Assembly (NCBI GenBank): GCA_020161395.1
Contig: JAIUOE010000010.1
Location: forward strand, 62,001 to 126,000
Direction: 5' to 3'
DNA from: Bacteroidota bacterium
GTDB taxonomy: Bacteria > Bacteroidota > Ignavibacteria > Ignavibacteriales > Ignavibacteriaceae
Length of the DNA stretch: 64,000 nt
Position 1 is the stretch's first letter. The number at the start of each line of letters is the position of its first letter. Made by a program: the position numbers and the translations under genes. The notes under the pieces were generated by a model. It saw only the letters and a list, made by a program, of their open reading frames with translations. It ran no database searches and was not told the DNA's origin. Shown here in pieces: positions 56,062 through 64,000 of this stretch.

Positions 56062-58350
56062 CTAGAACTCTAAACTGACACCGATGGAGGGAAGGATACC
56101 AATGGTTCCGCCGCCATCTTCTTTTTTCTCACGCCTGTCCCATCTGTAGGCGAAGACATTCTTTTTGTTGTAGATGTTCTCAATATCGATGTAGGTAATC
56201 AAAGTTACACTTTCGAAGAACCATTTTTTGTCAACTCTTACATCGAGAGCATGTGCATCGGGAAGTTTCGCAGAGTTATAGTTTGAAAGTGACTGCGTAC
56301 CATCCGGGTTAAACGGAGTGTAGGGCGCACCACTGGAATATCTGAATTTGAAACTTGCCTCCCATGACTCATCAAATCTGTAGCCGCCTGAGAGATTAAA
56401 TAGCCACTTCTGATTGAATTTTCCCTGTCTTGGCACACCGTCAAAGGCGGTGTTTTCGATCTCTGAATATGTCAGGCTTAAGAGACCATAGAGGGGAATT
56501 TCAGATAACTTTTTCTGGGCTGAGAATTCAATTCCTTTTGCATTTCCGACACCCGAACTTGTGAGTGGTTCAAAACCGAAAGATTCGAAATTGTTGTCAG
56601 ATCCTTCAAATCCCGCTCCCGTGTTTGAGAGTACCACATAGGGTCTTGCAAGGCTTGTGGGATAATCTTTGTAATTTTTGTAAAAACCCTCCAGTTTCAG
56701 AAGAGCATCCTCACTTACGCGGTGTTCTATTCCGAGGACATACTGGTCAACTCTTATCGGTCTCAAATCGGTATTCCTCGCATCAGCAACAAGCCAGATA
56801 TATGAAGGTGACTGGTGATAGACTCCCGTTGAGAAGGATATACCCGTTTCAGGGTTAAATTTGTATTCGATCGAGAATCTTGGACTTAATCTCAAGCCGT
56901 TTGAAATACCGCTGAATTCGTCGAGTCTGAAACCTGCATTAAGCAAAAGTCCCGCGGTGAATCTGTGGGTAACATTTGCAAAAGCACTGTATTTATAGAA
57001 ATTCTTCGAGGTTTTTACGGAATCAACGGGTAAAATCTCCCCAAAAGAAGTTTTGAACTTCGGAAGTTTTATATCAAAACTTGTTGTGATATACTCACCC
57101 TGAAGCCCTGCAGTCAGTTCGGTAATTTTCGAAAACTGATGAAAGAATTCGAAACGGAGTTTGTTTTCTGCCTCTCTTGAGATGTTCCTGAATATCGGAT
57201 TAAGGAGTGAATCACTCTGTTGGGAATCATAATCAACATAGTTTCTTGACATTACGACTTTGTAGTAACCCTTGTCCATCAGGTTGGTGAAGGTAATTCC
57301 CGTTCCGTACTGGGTCTGATCGCTTCCGAGGATTCTTGAGTTGTTATATCTCTGATCTTCTGTGTCATTGAAAAATTTCACATTATCGAACGCTCCGATG
57401 AATAAATACGATATCTTTTGTTTATTGTTAATGTTTACATCATACTTTGCAAGCACATCATAATATTCGGGTACGAAGCCGAATCCCGCTGCCTTGAAAA
57501 TAAAATCGAGATAACTTCTGCGCGCCGAAAAGATAAAATTCGAGGATTCTGAAAGTGGTCCTTCAAGATTCAGTCCAAACTGGGAAGCGGAAATGGTGGC
57601 TTTCCCCCCGATTTTATCGCTTCTTCCGTCTCTAAGATCAATTTTCAAAACTGATGAAAGTTTGTCACCATAAAGTGAGGAGAACCCGCCTGTTGAGAAC
57701 ACTGATTCTTTTACGAAATCGAGATTCACAAAAGAAAGGGGACCGCCTGTTGCACCTTGTGCCCCGAAATGGTTGATATTGGGGATTTTTATCCCGTCAA
57801 GAATGTAAAGGTTTTCTGAAGGAGCCCCGCCTCTTACAAGAAGGTCATTTCTGCCCGCAGATGCCTGTGCCACACCCGGAAGAATGGAAAGGGCACGAAC
57901 CACATCTTCAAATCCACCCGGCGCTCGTCGCAGCTCTTCATAAGAAAAGGTGGTTGTTGAATTCAAATCGGTCGGTGGAGTGTAAAAATAGTCGGAAGTG
58001 ATGGTAACATCTTTAAGTTGAAGCGATGTCTCCTGCAGTTCAATCTGAATTTCAGTCGGTTTTGTGTTATTTACCACCACATCGGCAACAGTGATTGTGG
58101 CATAACCGATCGCGGAAACCCTGACCTGATAAACATTGGGTGTCAGTCCGTCAATCGAAAAAGTACCATCCTCGTTTGAAGTTGCTCCCTTTTGTGTCCC
58201 CAAAACCACCACGGTAGCAAATGGTACAGGCTGTTTAGTGGCGATGTTTATAACTTTCCCCTTTATCATTCCCATCATGGGGTTGGCGGAAACTCCGATT
58301 GAAAAAAGTAAAATAATAAAAGCGATTTTTTGTAAGGTTCTCATTTTCAT
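56062..58350 (-). CDS. TonB-dependent receptor with CarboxypepD-reg-like domain (second)
   Basis: The 762-residue protein has a signal peptide (LQKIAFIILLFSIGVSA). A carboxypeptidase-regulatory-like domain lies at about 27-110 (IKGKVINIATKQPVPFATV and following), then the plug domain (DVVRALSILPGVAQAS, DLLVRGGAPSENLYILDGIKI), and the barrel ends SIGVSLEF with the terminal Phe. The start may be the first or second in-frame ATG (58350 or 58344). It stands alone, divergent from korD and convergent with the flavoprotein gene. No TonB, ExbB or SusD partner is adjacent and the substrate is unknown. It differs clearly in size and sequence from the receptor at 13771. Confidence 0.92.
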   Translation of the reverse strand: MKMRTLQKIAFIILLFSIGVSANPMMGMIKGKVINIATKQPVPFATVVVLGTQKGATSNEDGTFSIDGLTPNVYQVRVSAIGYATITVADVVVNNTKPTEIQIELQETSLQLKDVTITSDYFYTPPTDLNSTTTFSYEELRRAPGGFEDVVRALSILPGVAQASAGRNDLLVRGGAPSENLYILDGIKIPNINHFGAQGATGGPLSFVNLDFVKESVFSTGGFSSLYGDKLSSVLKIDLRDGRSDKIGGKATISASQFGLNLEGPLSESSNFIFSARRSYLDFIFKAAGFGFVPEYYDVLAKYDVNINNKQKISYLFIGAFDNVKFFNDTEDQRYNNSRILGSDQTQYGTGITFTNLMDKGYYKVVMSRNYVDYDSQQSDSLLNPIFRNISREAENKLRFEFFHQFSKITELTAGLQGEYITTSFDIKLPKFKTSFGEILPVDSVKTSKNFYKYSAFANVTHRFTAGLLLNAGFRLDEFSGISNGLRLSPRFSIEYKFNPETGISFSTGVYHQSPSYIWLVADARNTDLRPIRVDQYVLGIEHRVSEDALLKLEGFYKNYKDYPTSLARPYVVLSNTGAGFEGSDNNFESFGFEPLTSSGVGNAKGIEFSAQKKLSEIPLYGLLSLTYSEIENTAFDGVPRQGKFNQKWLFNLSGGYRFDESWEASFKFRYSSGAPYTPFNPDGTQSLSNYNSAKLPDAHALDVRVDKKWFFESVTLITYIDIENIYNKKNVFAYRWDRREKKEDGGGTIGILPSIGVSLEF

Positions 58351-58477
58351 CCATTAGTTTAATTGAAGTTGTAACATCTAATTTTTTCGTTAAGTTCAAT
58401 AAAGAGAAATATATTGGGATTTTTAGAATGCTTTATATATTTTCCTTTTCCGTACCCTTGGTTACCCAGTAACAAGA

Positions 58478-58527
58478 AATAGAAACACTTCTCAAATATT
58501 GGAAAGAAAAAATGGAGAGTTTCTATT
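58478..58527. other. Inverted repeat in the divergent korD/TonB spacer
   Basis: AATAGAAAC (58478-58486) and GTTTCTATT (58519-58527) form a 9-bp dyad with 32 bases between; TCTC and GAGA inside can extend the stem. The 293-base spacer otherwise holds no gene. It may regulate either neighbour. Confidence 0.4.
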
Positions 58528-58643
58528 ATTTGGCAAAAGGAAAATCAAAAAGAGGTTAAAACACCGTTTTTAGGCACAAAAAAGTTTGGCACAGTAATTG
58601 AATGTAAACTGGTTACAGGAAAAAAACGGAAAGATCACAAGAA

Positions 58644-58874
58644 ATGGCAATAAAAGGCACAATAATAATTGACACAGAGCTCTGCAAGGGTTGCGAGCTT
58701 TGCGTTTTGGCTTGCCCCCAGAAAGGATTAGTCCTTTCCGACAAGATCAACTTAAAAGGTTACCGCGTAGTGGAATTATATATGGACAATTGCACAGGTT
58801 GCGTGAATTGCGCACTTGTTTGTCCCGACTCTGCGATAACTGTTTACCGCGAAAAGAAAGCAAAAGCGGAATAA
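58644..58874 (+). CDS. korD: 2-oxoacid:ferredoxin oxidoreductase delta subunit (ferredoxin-like)
   Basis: The 76-residue protein has two [4Fe-4S] motifs, CKGCELCVLACPQKGL near 14-29 and CTGCVNCALVCPDSAI near 50-65. It is the first gene of a four-gene 2-oxoacid:ferredoxin oxidoreductase operon (korD-A-B-C) and is the internal electron carrier of the complex. korA begins 14 bases downstream. The order D-A-B-C with a separate small delta subunit is typical of KOR/VOR-type enzymes rather than fused PFOR. Confidence 0.92.
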   Translation: MAIKGTIIIDTELCKGCELCVLACPQKGLVLSDKINLKGYRVVELYMDNCTGCVNCALVCPDSAITVYREKKAKAE

Positions 58875-58888
58875 GGAAAGAAAATACG

Positions 58889-59962
58889 ATGGAGACTAAA
58901 GAATTAAAAGGAAAAGAAGTCCGCTTGATGAAAGGCAACGAAGCCATGGCTGAAGCTGCCATCAGAGCGGGACTTGATGCTTATTTCGGATATCCCATTA
59001 CTCCACAGTCGGAAGTGATGGAATATTTAACAGAACAGATTCCACTCAGACGCGGACTCGTTCTTCAGGCAGAAAGTGAAGTGGCATCGATAAATATGGT
59101 TTATGGTGCTGCCGGAGCCGGTGCAAGAGTGATGACATCATCTTCGAGCCCGGGCATGAGTCTTATGCAGGAAGGCATTTCGTACATTGCGAGTGCACAA
59201 CTTCCCTGCCTTCTCGTGAATGTTATGCGCGGCGGTCCCGGACTTGGAACAATCCAGCCCTCACAGGGGGATTATTTCCAGGCGGTAAAGGGCGGCGGAC
59301 ATGGCGATTACAAAATGTTCGTTCTCGCGCCCTCTTCAGTTCAGGAGATGGTCGATTTTGTATTCGAAGGCTTTAAAATGGCTGAGAAATACCGTACTCC
59401 CGCGATGATACTTGCTGACGGAGCTCTTGGACAGATGATGGAAAAGGTCGAACTCCCGGCAGAAGGTTCATTTCCGCATGTGATACCCGACTGGGCGACA
59501 ACCGGTAAAAAAGAGGGAAGAAAACAGAATGTCATCACCTCTCTTTTTATTCAGCCCGAAAAAATGGAAGAAATTAACCATACACTTCAGGCAAAATATA
59601 AAGCCATGGAAGTGGAAGTAAAATCGGAGGCCATCAACACTGAAGGTGCCGATGTGATACTGGTTGCTTTCGGACTGGTAGCAAGAATCTGCATGAAAGC
59701 TGCCGAACTTGCAAAAGAAAAAGGAATAAAAGTCGGAGTTATCAGACCAATTACTCTTTTCCCTTTCCCGACTCAGGTGATAAGCGATGCCGCTGAGGGC
59801 GTAAAGAAATTTCTCGTTGTTGAGATGAACGCCGGTCAGATGGTTGAGGATGTCAGACTTTCAATAAACGGAAAAGCTGATGTTCAGTTCTACGGCAGAA
59901 TGGGCGGCATGATCCCCACTCCCGAAGAAATTCTTGAAAAACTTGAATCAATGATGAAATAA
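58889..59962 (+). CDS. korA: 2-oxoacid:ferredoxin oxidoreductase alpha subunit
   Basis: From ATG 58889 (357 residues, the family length) the protein starts METKELKGKEVRLMKGNEAM. The family's N-terminal signature GNEAMAEAAIRAGLDAYFGYPITPQSEVMEY is present, followed by MTSSSSPGMSLMQEGISY and GPGLGTIQPSQGDY. A longer open frame upstream overlaps korD in another frame and is rejected. Together with beta, gamma and delta it makes a CoA-dependent oxidoreductase of 2-oxoglutarate or branched-chain 2-oxoacids. The sequence does not settle the substrate. It could run oxidatively (to succinyl-CoA) or in the reductive TCA direction. Confidence 0.93.
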   Translation: METKELKGKEVRLMKGNEAMAEAAIRAGLDAYFGYPITPQSEVMEYLTEQIPLRRGLVLQAESEVASINMVYGAAGAGARVMTSSSSPGMSLMQEGISYIASAQLPCLLVNVMRGGPGLGTIQPSQGDYFQAVKGGGHGDYKMFVLAPSSVQEMVDFVFEGFKMAEKYRTPAMILADGALGQMMEKVELPAEGSFPHVIPDWATTGKKEGRKQNVITSLFIQPEKMEEINHTLQAKYKAMEVEVKSEAINTEGADVILVAFGLVARICMKAAELAKEKGIKVGVIRPITLFPFPTQVISDAAEGVKKFLVVEMNAGQMVEDVRLSINGKADVQFYGRMGGMIPTPEEILEKLESMMK

Positions 59963-59975
59963 CGGGAGAAAGACA

Positions 59976-60776
59976 ATGGAACAATTTTTAATTAACCCCG
60001 ATTGCATGGTATATGACAATCATCCCGTTACACTCACCGGAGAGCCTTTTCACTATTGCCCCGGTTGTGGTCACGGTGTAATTCATAAAATTTTGATGGA
60101 AGTGGTTCGAGACCTTGGCATACAGGAAGAGGTGATTGGTGTAGCCCCTGTAGGCTGTTCGGTTTTCGCTTATCATTATATGAATGTGGATATGCAGGAA
60201 GCTGCTCACGGAAGAGCAAGTGCCGTTGCCACAGGAATAAAAAGAGTGAGACCCGAAAAGTATGTCTTTTCATACCAGGGTGACGGCGATCTCGCTGCCA
60301 TCGGTACCGCTGAAACAATGCATACGGTTAACAGAGGTGAAAACATATTGATGGTTTTTGTGAACAATGCGATCTATGGAATGACGGGTGGCCAGATGGC
60401 TCCCACATCCCTGATCGGAATGAAAACCTCCACTTCACCTTACGGAAGAGATGCCGCATCAATGGGTAACCCTTTGAAAATCACGGAGCTAATTGCACAA
60501 CTCCCCGGTGCTTATTATGTGGCAAGACACGCTGTACACACTCCAAATGCAGTAAGAAAACTCACTAAAGCCCTTAAAAATGCTTTTGAATACCAGAAGC
60601 AGAAAAAAGGAACATGCTTTATTGAAGTGGTTTCAAACTGCCCGTCGGGATGGAAGATGAGTCCTGTACAGTCGATTGACTGGATCGAAAAAAACATGTT
60701 GCCGCTTTACCCGCTTGGCGATATAAAAGTGCCTGATCCAAAGACAGGTGAACCAGTTATGGTTAAGAACAATTAA
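59976..60776 (+). CDS. korB: 2-oxoacid:ferredoxin oxidoreductase beta subunit (TPP-binding)
   Basis: The 266-residue subunit binds thiamine diphosphate and an iron-sulfur cluster. The TPP motif is GDGDLAAIGTAETMHT followed by VNNAIYGMTGGQMAPTS; HYCPGCGHGVIHK near 27-39 carries CxxC-type cluster ligands and ISP-like Cys in GVAPVGCSVFAY. A VSNCPSGWKMSP region near 215-226 fits the KOR/VOR beta family. It is 13 bases after korA and 16 bases before korC, in one operon. Substrate choice between 2-oxoglutarate and branched-chain 2-oxoacids is undecided. Confidence 0.94.
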   Translation: MEQFLINPDCMVYDNHPVTLTGEPFHYCPGCGHGVIHKILMEVVRDLGIQEEVIGVAPVGCSVFAYHYMNVDMQEAAHGRASAVATGIKRVRPEKYVFSYQGDGDLAAIGTAETMHTVNRGENILMVFVNNAIYGMTGGQMAPTSLIGMKTSTSPYGRDAASMGNPLKITELIAQLPGAYYVARHAVHTPNAVRKLTKALKNAFEYQKQKKGTCFIEVVSNCPSGWKMSPVQSIDWIEKNMLPLYPLGDIKVPDPKTGEPVMVKNN

Positions 60777-60792
60777 GTTTTAGGATACAGAA

Positions 60793-61353
60793 ATGAAAAC
60801 AGAAGAGATAATTATAGCGGGATTTGGCGGTCAGGGTGTCCTCTCGATGGGACAGATGCTCGCTTATTCTGCAATGATAGATAATAAGGAAACCAGTTGG
60901 ATGCCCTCCTACGGACCCGAGATGCGCGGTGGAACGGCTAACTGTGTGGTGATTGTTTCAGAGACCAGAATCAGTTCGCCACTCGTTACAAAGTTCGATA
61001 CGGCTATAATTCTTAATCAGCCGTCGATGGAGAAGTTCGAGAAGGCAGTAAAGCCGGGTGGTTCACTTTTTTATGAAGAATCAACGATAATTCAACCTCC
61101 CATGAGGACAGACATCAACATTTACAGGATCAGTGCTCTCAGAGAAGCTGAACGGTTAAACAAAAAACAGGTGGCGAACATGGTTATGCTTGGGGCTTTT
61201 CTCGAAGTGAAGCCGATAGTCGATTTCCAGTCGATCCTCGCTGCTCTTAAAAAGGTTTTACCCGAACGGCATCATCACCTCATTCCCGTCAACGAGCAAG
61301 CCTTGCTTAAGGGAAAAGAGATAATTGCAGAGTACTTAAAAGAACCCGTTTAA
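60793..61353 (+). CDS. korC: 2-oxoacid:ferredoxin oxidoreductase gamma subunit
   Basis: The 186-residue protein carries IIAGFGGQGVLSMGQMLAYSAM, PSYGPEMRGGTANCVVIVS and ANMVMLGAFLEVKPIVD, all typical of the gamma (CoA-binding-region) subunit of 2-oxoacid:ferredoxin oxidoreductases. It completes the korDABC set. Only 21 bases separate it from the small ferritin-like gene, which is probably in the same transcript and shares the terminator at 61662-61697. Confidence 0.94.
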   Translation: MKTEEIIIAGFGGQGVLSMGQMLAYSAMIDNKETSWMPSYGPEMRGGTANCVVIVSETRISSPLVTKFDTAIILNQPSMEKFEKAVKPGGSLFYEESTIIQPPMRTDINIYRISALREAERLNKKQVANMVMLGAFLEVKPIVDFQSILAALKKVLPERHHHLIPVNEQALLKGKEIIAEYLKEPV

Positions 61354-61374
61354 TCAGCAAGGCAGGTAACTAAA

Positions 61375-61641
61375 ATGACCCAAAAAGAATTCAATTGCAA
61401 CAAAATATGTAAAAACTCCTGTGCCTCGCTTCAGGAAGCACTGAGAAAAGAGACGGCTACCGTTAACTTCTACGAAAATATGATGGAAGAGTGTAATTCT
61501 CCCGAAATTTCGGAATTCCTCTCCGGCATAATCGAGTCAAGAAGGTCTGAGATGCTGAAAATCATCCAGAAACTTAATGAAGTGCAGGCCCGTTCTCAGA
61601 TAGTGGACGGGGTCATTTCAAGTTTCGACTCCGAAAGCTGA
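61375..61641 (+). CDS. Small Cys-containing two-helix ferritin-like protein
   Basis: The 88-residue protein begins with a Cys cluster, FNCNKICKNSCASL (Cys8, Cys12, Cys16). The rest looks like one two-helix unit of a ferritin-like fold: KETATVNFYENMMEECNSPE then EFLSGIIESRRSEMLKIIQKL, which resembles half of a rubrerythrin-type E-x(6)-Y...E-x-x-H motif, with Arg where His would sit. A dimer could form a four-helix bundle, but iron binding is uncertain. It is the last gene of the kor operon, so it may protect the oxygen-sensitive KOR or handle iron. I do not recognise the family by name. Confidence 0.65.
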   Translation: MTQKEFNCNKICKNSCASLQEALRKETATVNFYENMMEECNSPEISEFLSGIIESRRSEMLKIIQKLNEVQARSQIVDGVISSFDSES

Positions 61642-61661
61642 CAGCAGTTAATCTTATTGTT

Positions 61662-61697
61662 AAAAAGCCGTTCGCTCTTACGGGTGAACGGCTTTTT
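61662..61697. terminator. Bidirectional intrinsic terminator after the kor operon
   Basis: AAAAAGCCGTTC (61662-61673) pairs with GAACGGCTTTTT (61686-61697) around a 12-base loop. T runs on both strands make it work for the kor operon and for the convergent OmpA-family gene. Confidence 0.92.
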
Positions 61698-61704
61698 ATT
61701 TATT

Positions 61705-63027
61705 CTATCTAATCTTTAGAATTCGCATTTCAACCCGCCTGTTTTTTGCCCGGTTTTTTTCAGTGTCGTTTGGGGCGACGGGTCTGTCAGGACCGTAACC
61801 GACGGTGGTAATTCTGTCGGGGCTTATTTCCTTTGAAATCAGATACTGTTTACACGATTCAACTCTTGAAAGAGAGAGGCTTTTATTCGATTCATAATTG
61901 CCGTCTGATGATGTGTGTCCCGAGAGTTCAATATCAATCTTTGGGTTTTGGGAGAGGAACAAAACCATTTTATCCAGCTCAGTTTTCGATTTTGCAGTAA
62001 GTTCGGAACTTCCTGAAGCAAACTGGACATTGGCAAGATTTAGTGTGTCACCTTCTTTCAGTGTCCTGCCGTCATAGGTAGATGTTACTGTAGTGGCTTT
62101 TCTTAATACAATGTCTTTTATAGGAATTTCATCATACTCCGAGAGGATATCAATTCCCGCCGCCTCTGTCAGGTAACCTTCCATGGTGAATTCTGCAAGT
62201 ACCATACCGGCAGGAAGATCTTTGAATGTGACGACTCCCTCTGCATCTGCGTATGCCAAAGGATAGCCCGGAATCTGAACGGCGCAGCCCTTCATCGGTT
62301 CGCCTTCTTCATTTGTAATTTTCAGAGTCACGGGTCCCCTAAACTGATATGGTTTCGGGTTAACGAGCAGTTTTACAAAATCAACCGCATACCCGTCTCC
62401 GGCTTTGGTGGTTGAGTCGTCAATCGAGATTACCAGCTTCTCTTTTTGGAGAAGGGGGAGTAAATCAGAAGGGATCTCCTGATAGATGATTTTGCCAATG
62501 GGCCCTGTTTGATTAATCTTGTTGAGGATGCGCTCGAGAGCTGAAAACCGTACACCGTTGAACCACACTCTGTACTTGGTACAAAATTCAGGTGCCTGAA
62601 AATCATCCACAAACAACAGCAGGGTAGCCGCTTTTATCTCAACACCTTTCAAGTCTGTAAGAGGAAGAACTATCGCCTCGGGTTTTGTGAGATCAGACAG
62701 GCTTTGTGAGTAGCCGTCATTGCCGCATGGGGTGGCATAGAGATCTTTTAGTGAAGATGGCAACATTATCTTGTCAGTACCGCGGTGATTAGAGGGATCC
62801 ATTTCCCATGGATATCTGTGAGCCTCTGTTGACTTGCCTGAGAAGGGATTAAACCCCTCTGACCAGCCAAATCCAAGGTTGTCGATGTCACCAACCCGGA
62901 TCATTACAGCAGCTTCGGGGGTGTTTTTCAGAGTAATGGATTGCTTGTTCCACTCTCCGTCATTTGCAGTTTTTTGGGAGTAAACCGCCAGTGAAAGAAC
63001 GAAAGCGATTAAAAGGACTTTTTTCAT
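61705..63027 (-). CDS. OmpA-family protein with carboxypeptidase-like domain
   Basis: The 440-residue protein has a signal peptide MKKVLLIAFVLSLAVYSQ. A beta-rich N-terminal region of unknown fold (about 20-220) is followed by a carboxypeptidase-regulatory-like domain at about 235-310 (VTLKITNEEGEPMKGCAVQI). The C-terminal OmpA peptidoglycan-binding domain starts near 330, with IELSGHTSSDGNYESNKSLSLSRVESCKQYL and NRAKNRRVEMRIL. The protein likely anchors the outer membrane to peptidoglycan, or is part of a larger surface complex. It is convergent with the kor operon and shares its terminator. Confidence 0.88.
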   Translation of the reverse strand: MKKVLLIAFVLSLAVYSQKTANDGEWNKQSITLKNTPEAAVMIRVGDIDNLGFGWSEGFNPFSGKSTEAHRYPWEMDPSNHRGTDKIMLPSSLKDLYATPCGNDGYSQSLSDLTKPEAIVLPLTDLKGVEIKAATLLLFVDDFQAPEFCTKYRVWFNGVRFSALERILNKINQTGPIGKIIYQEIPSDLLPLLQKEKLVISIDDSTTKAGDGYAVDFVKLLVNPKPYQFRGPVTLKITNEEGEPMKGCAVQIPGYPLAYADAEGVVTFKDLPAGMVLAEFTMEGYLTEAAGIDILSEYDEIPIKDIVLRKATTVTSTYDGRTLKEGDTLNLANVQFASGSSELTAKSKTELDKMVLFLSQNPKIDIELSGHTSSDGNYESNKSLSLSRVESCKQYLISKEISPDRITTVGYGPDRPVAPNDTEKNRAKNRRVEMRILKIR

Positions 63028-63175
63028 AGAAGTTCCATATTAATGAGGATGGAAAATAATAATAAAATTGATCTTAGGAAAGTGCCGGGAGACAAATAAT
63101 TTTTAAGAGAACAGGAATTAAAAAAAATGATTATGCAGAGGATCGGAAACTTTTTTAGAAGAGGTTATTACTTTT

Positions 63176-64000
63176 TCACTGCCGCCTGTCAGCAGATTTT
63201 AGAGTGAAGCTGAACTTGCTTCCTTGTCCTTCAACACTTTCGACCATGATTTGCCCGCCGTTGTTTTCCACAAATTCTTTGCAGATGAGGAGTCCAAGTC
63301 CGGTACTTAATTCACCTTCGGTTCCGAGGGACCCGGTTTTCTCGCCGGGGTTAAAGAGTTTGCTGACAACCTCCTGCGTCATTCCTGTACCGTTGTCGCT
63401 CACGGAAACTTTCAGCATCCCGTCTGCCAGTTTCTCGGTACCAATCGAGATTTGTCCGCCTCTGTGAGTAAATTTTAATGCATTGGAGACGAGGTTGTTA
63501 AGTACTGAGTTAATCATTTTGCGATCGGCAAACACGGACAGTCTGTCACCGGCATCAATTTTTATCGAAATACCTTTTTGTTTTGCCCTTGGAGCAGAGT
63601 TGCTTGCCACTTCTTCTATCAGGTCGGAGAGGGTGAATACAACAGGTTTGAGGGCAAGAGTCCCGTTCTGACTTTGAGCCCATTCGAGCAAGTCTCTTAA
63701 GAGTCTGAAAAGATTGCTTGCGATTCTGTTCAATTCACTGCTCATATTGGCGTACTGTTCGGCAGTAAAATGCTCTTCCTCATCGCTCATTACTTCAGTA
63801 AGTCCCCACAAAGTCTGAAAAGGACTTCGAAGGTCGTGTGCAATGATTGAAAGGAATCTGTCTTTTTCGGCATTCAACCTGGTGAGCTGTTCATTCTTTT
63901 GCTTGATTTCCGATTCCGCCTTTTTGCGGTCGCTTATATCTCTCCAGATTGTGTAGAGGAACTGTTTCCCCTTTATATGGACAGGTGTAAGCATAACCTC
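63176..64000 (-). CDS. Histidine kinase, C-terminal part (cut by the window edge)
   Basis: The reading frame continues through the right edge (codons GAG GTT precede the first internal ATG at 63994), so the start lies outside. Visible is the end of a PAS domain (LYTIWRDISDRKKAE), a coiled linker, the H-box FLSIIAHDLRSPFQ, and an ATPase domain with NLVSNALKF, VSDNGTGM and STGLGLLICKEF boxes. The closest relative in the window is the orphan kinase at 269-2107. No response regulator is adjacent in this window. Confidence 0.9.
   Translation of the reverse strand, partial: EVMLTPVHIKGKQFLYTIWRDISDRKKAESEIKQKNEQLTRLNAEKDRFLSIIAHDLRSPFQTLWGLTEVMSDEEEHFTAEQYANMSSELNRIASNLFRLLRDLLEWAQSQNGTLALKPVVFTLSDLIEEVASNSAPRAKQKGISIKIDAGDRLSVFADRKMINSVLNNLVSNALKFTHRGGQISIGTEKLADGMLKVSVSDNGTGMTQEVVSKLFNPGEKTGSLGTEGELSTGLGLLICKEFVENNGGQIMVESVEGQGSKFSFTLKSADRRQ

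Noticed and set aside
58351-58643. Cobalamin or other riboswitch upstream of the TonB receptor
   Set aside because: No B12-box-like or other familiar riboswitch core was seen; only a simple dyad is present.

Overview
The window looks like a chromosomal segment from a member of the Ignavibacteria or a close relative in the Bacteroidota/Chlorobiota group. The main evidence is a set of secreted proteins ending in type IX secretion (T9SS) type A sorting domains (the YPNPFNPST signature), a PorV/PorQ-like protein, carboxypeptidase-regulatory TonB receptors, TAnnTTTG-type promoter boxes, and an Rnf complex beside 2-oxoacid:ferredoxin oxidoreductase genes. I saw no tRNA, rRNA, CRISPR array or prophage.

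Layout. 1-2107: minus-strand end of a COG2509-like FAD protein and a three-PAS histidine kinase. 2326-8141: pyruvate dehydrogenase operon aceE-aceF-lpdA, closed by a clear terminator. 8261-8952: a REP-associated tyrosine transposase (RAYT) framed by inverted pairs of REP hairpins. 9100-13582: aconitase and a BatA/VWA membrane protein. 13771-22611: outer-membrane/secretion cluster (TonB receptor, 1170-aa secreted protein, PorV/PorQ-like protein, FNGW-domain T9SS protein). 22730-23639: an IS200-like TnpA framed by inverted hairpin arrays. 23725-28141: SGNH hydrolase with TPRs, parvulin-like chaperone, PAP2-like membrane enzyme. 28353-37819: an eleven-gene run rnfCDGEA, a Tat-exported NusG-II protein, apbE, rnfB, rseC-like, nfnA, nfnB. 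38239-49609: T9SS proteins and barrel proteins separated by repeat-rich spacers, including eight head-to-tail hairpins. 50445-55863: cell-envelope genes (TPR lipoprotein, LolB-like DUF4292 lipoprotein, EnvC-like protein), then a ferredoxin and a geranylgeranyl-reductase-family flavoprotein. 56062-58350: a second TonB receptor. 58644-61641: korDABC plus a small ferritin-like protein, then a terminator. 61705-64000: OmpA-family protein and a truncated histidine kinase.

How it fits together. Central carbon and low-potential electron metabolism dominate. PDH makes acetyl-CoA with NADH, aconitase belongs to the TCA cycle, and KOR reduces ferredoxin while oxidising a 2-oxoacid (or runs in reverse). 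Rnf couples ferredoxin/NAD to an ion gradient, and Nfn connects ferredoxin, NADH and NADPH. RnfB is unusual: its cysteine pattern predicts that one cluster is lost completely and another is altered.

The second theme is export. TonB receptors, a PorV-like shuttle and several CTD-bearing cargo proteins are present, and two neighbouring cargo genes share an 85-residue identical CTD that differs only at silent positions. The third theme is hairpin repeats handled by HUH transposases: three families, two with a resident transposase and one without. Start sites below are chosen by eye from ribosome-binding context, signal peptides and family length.
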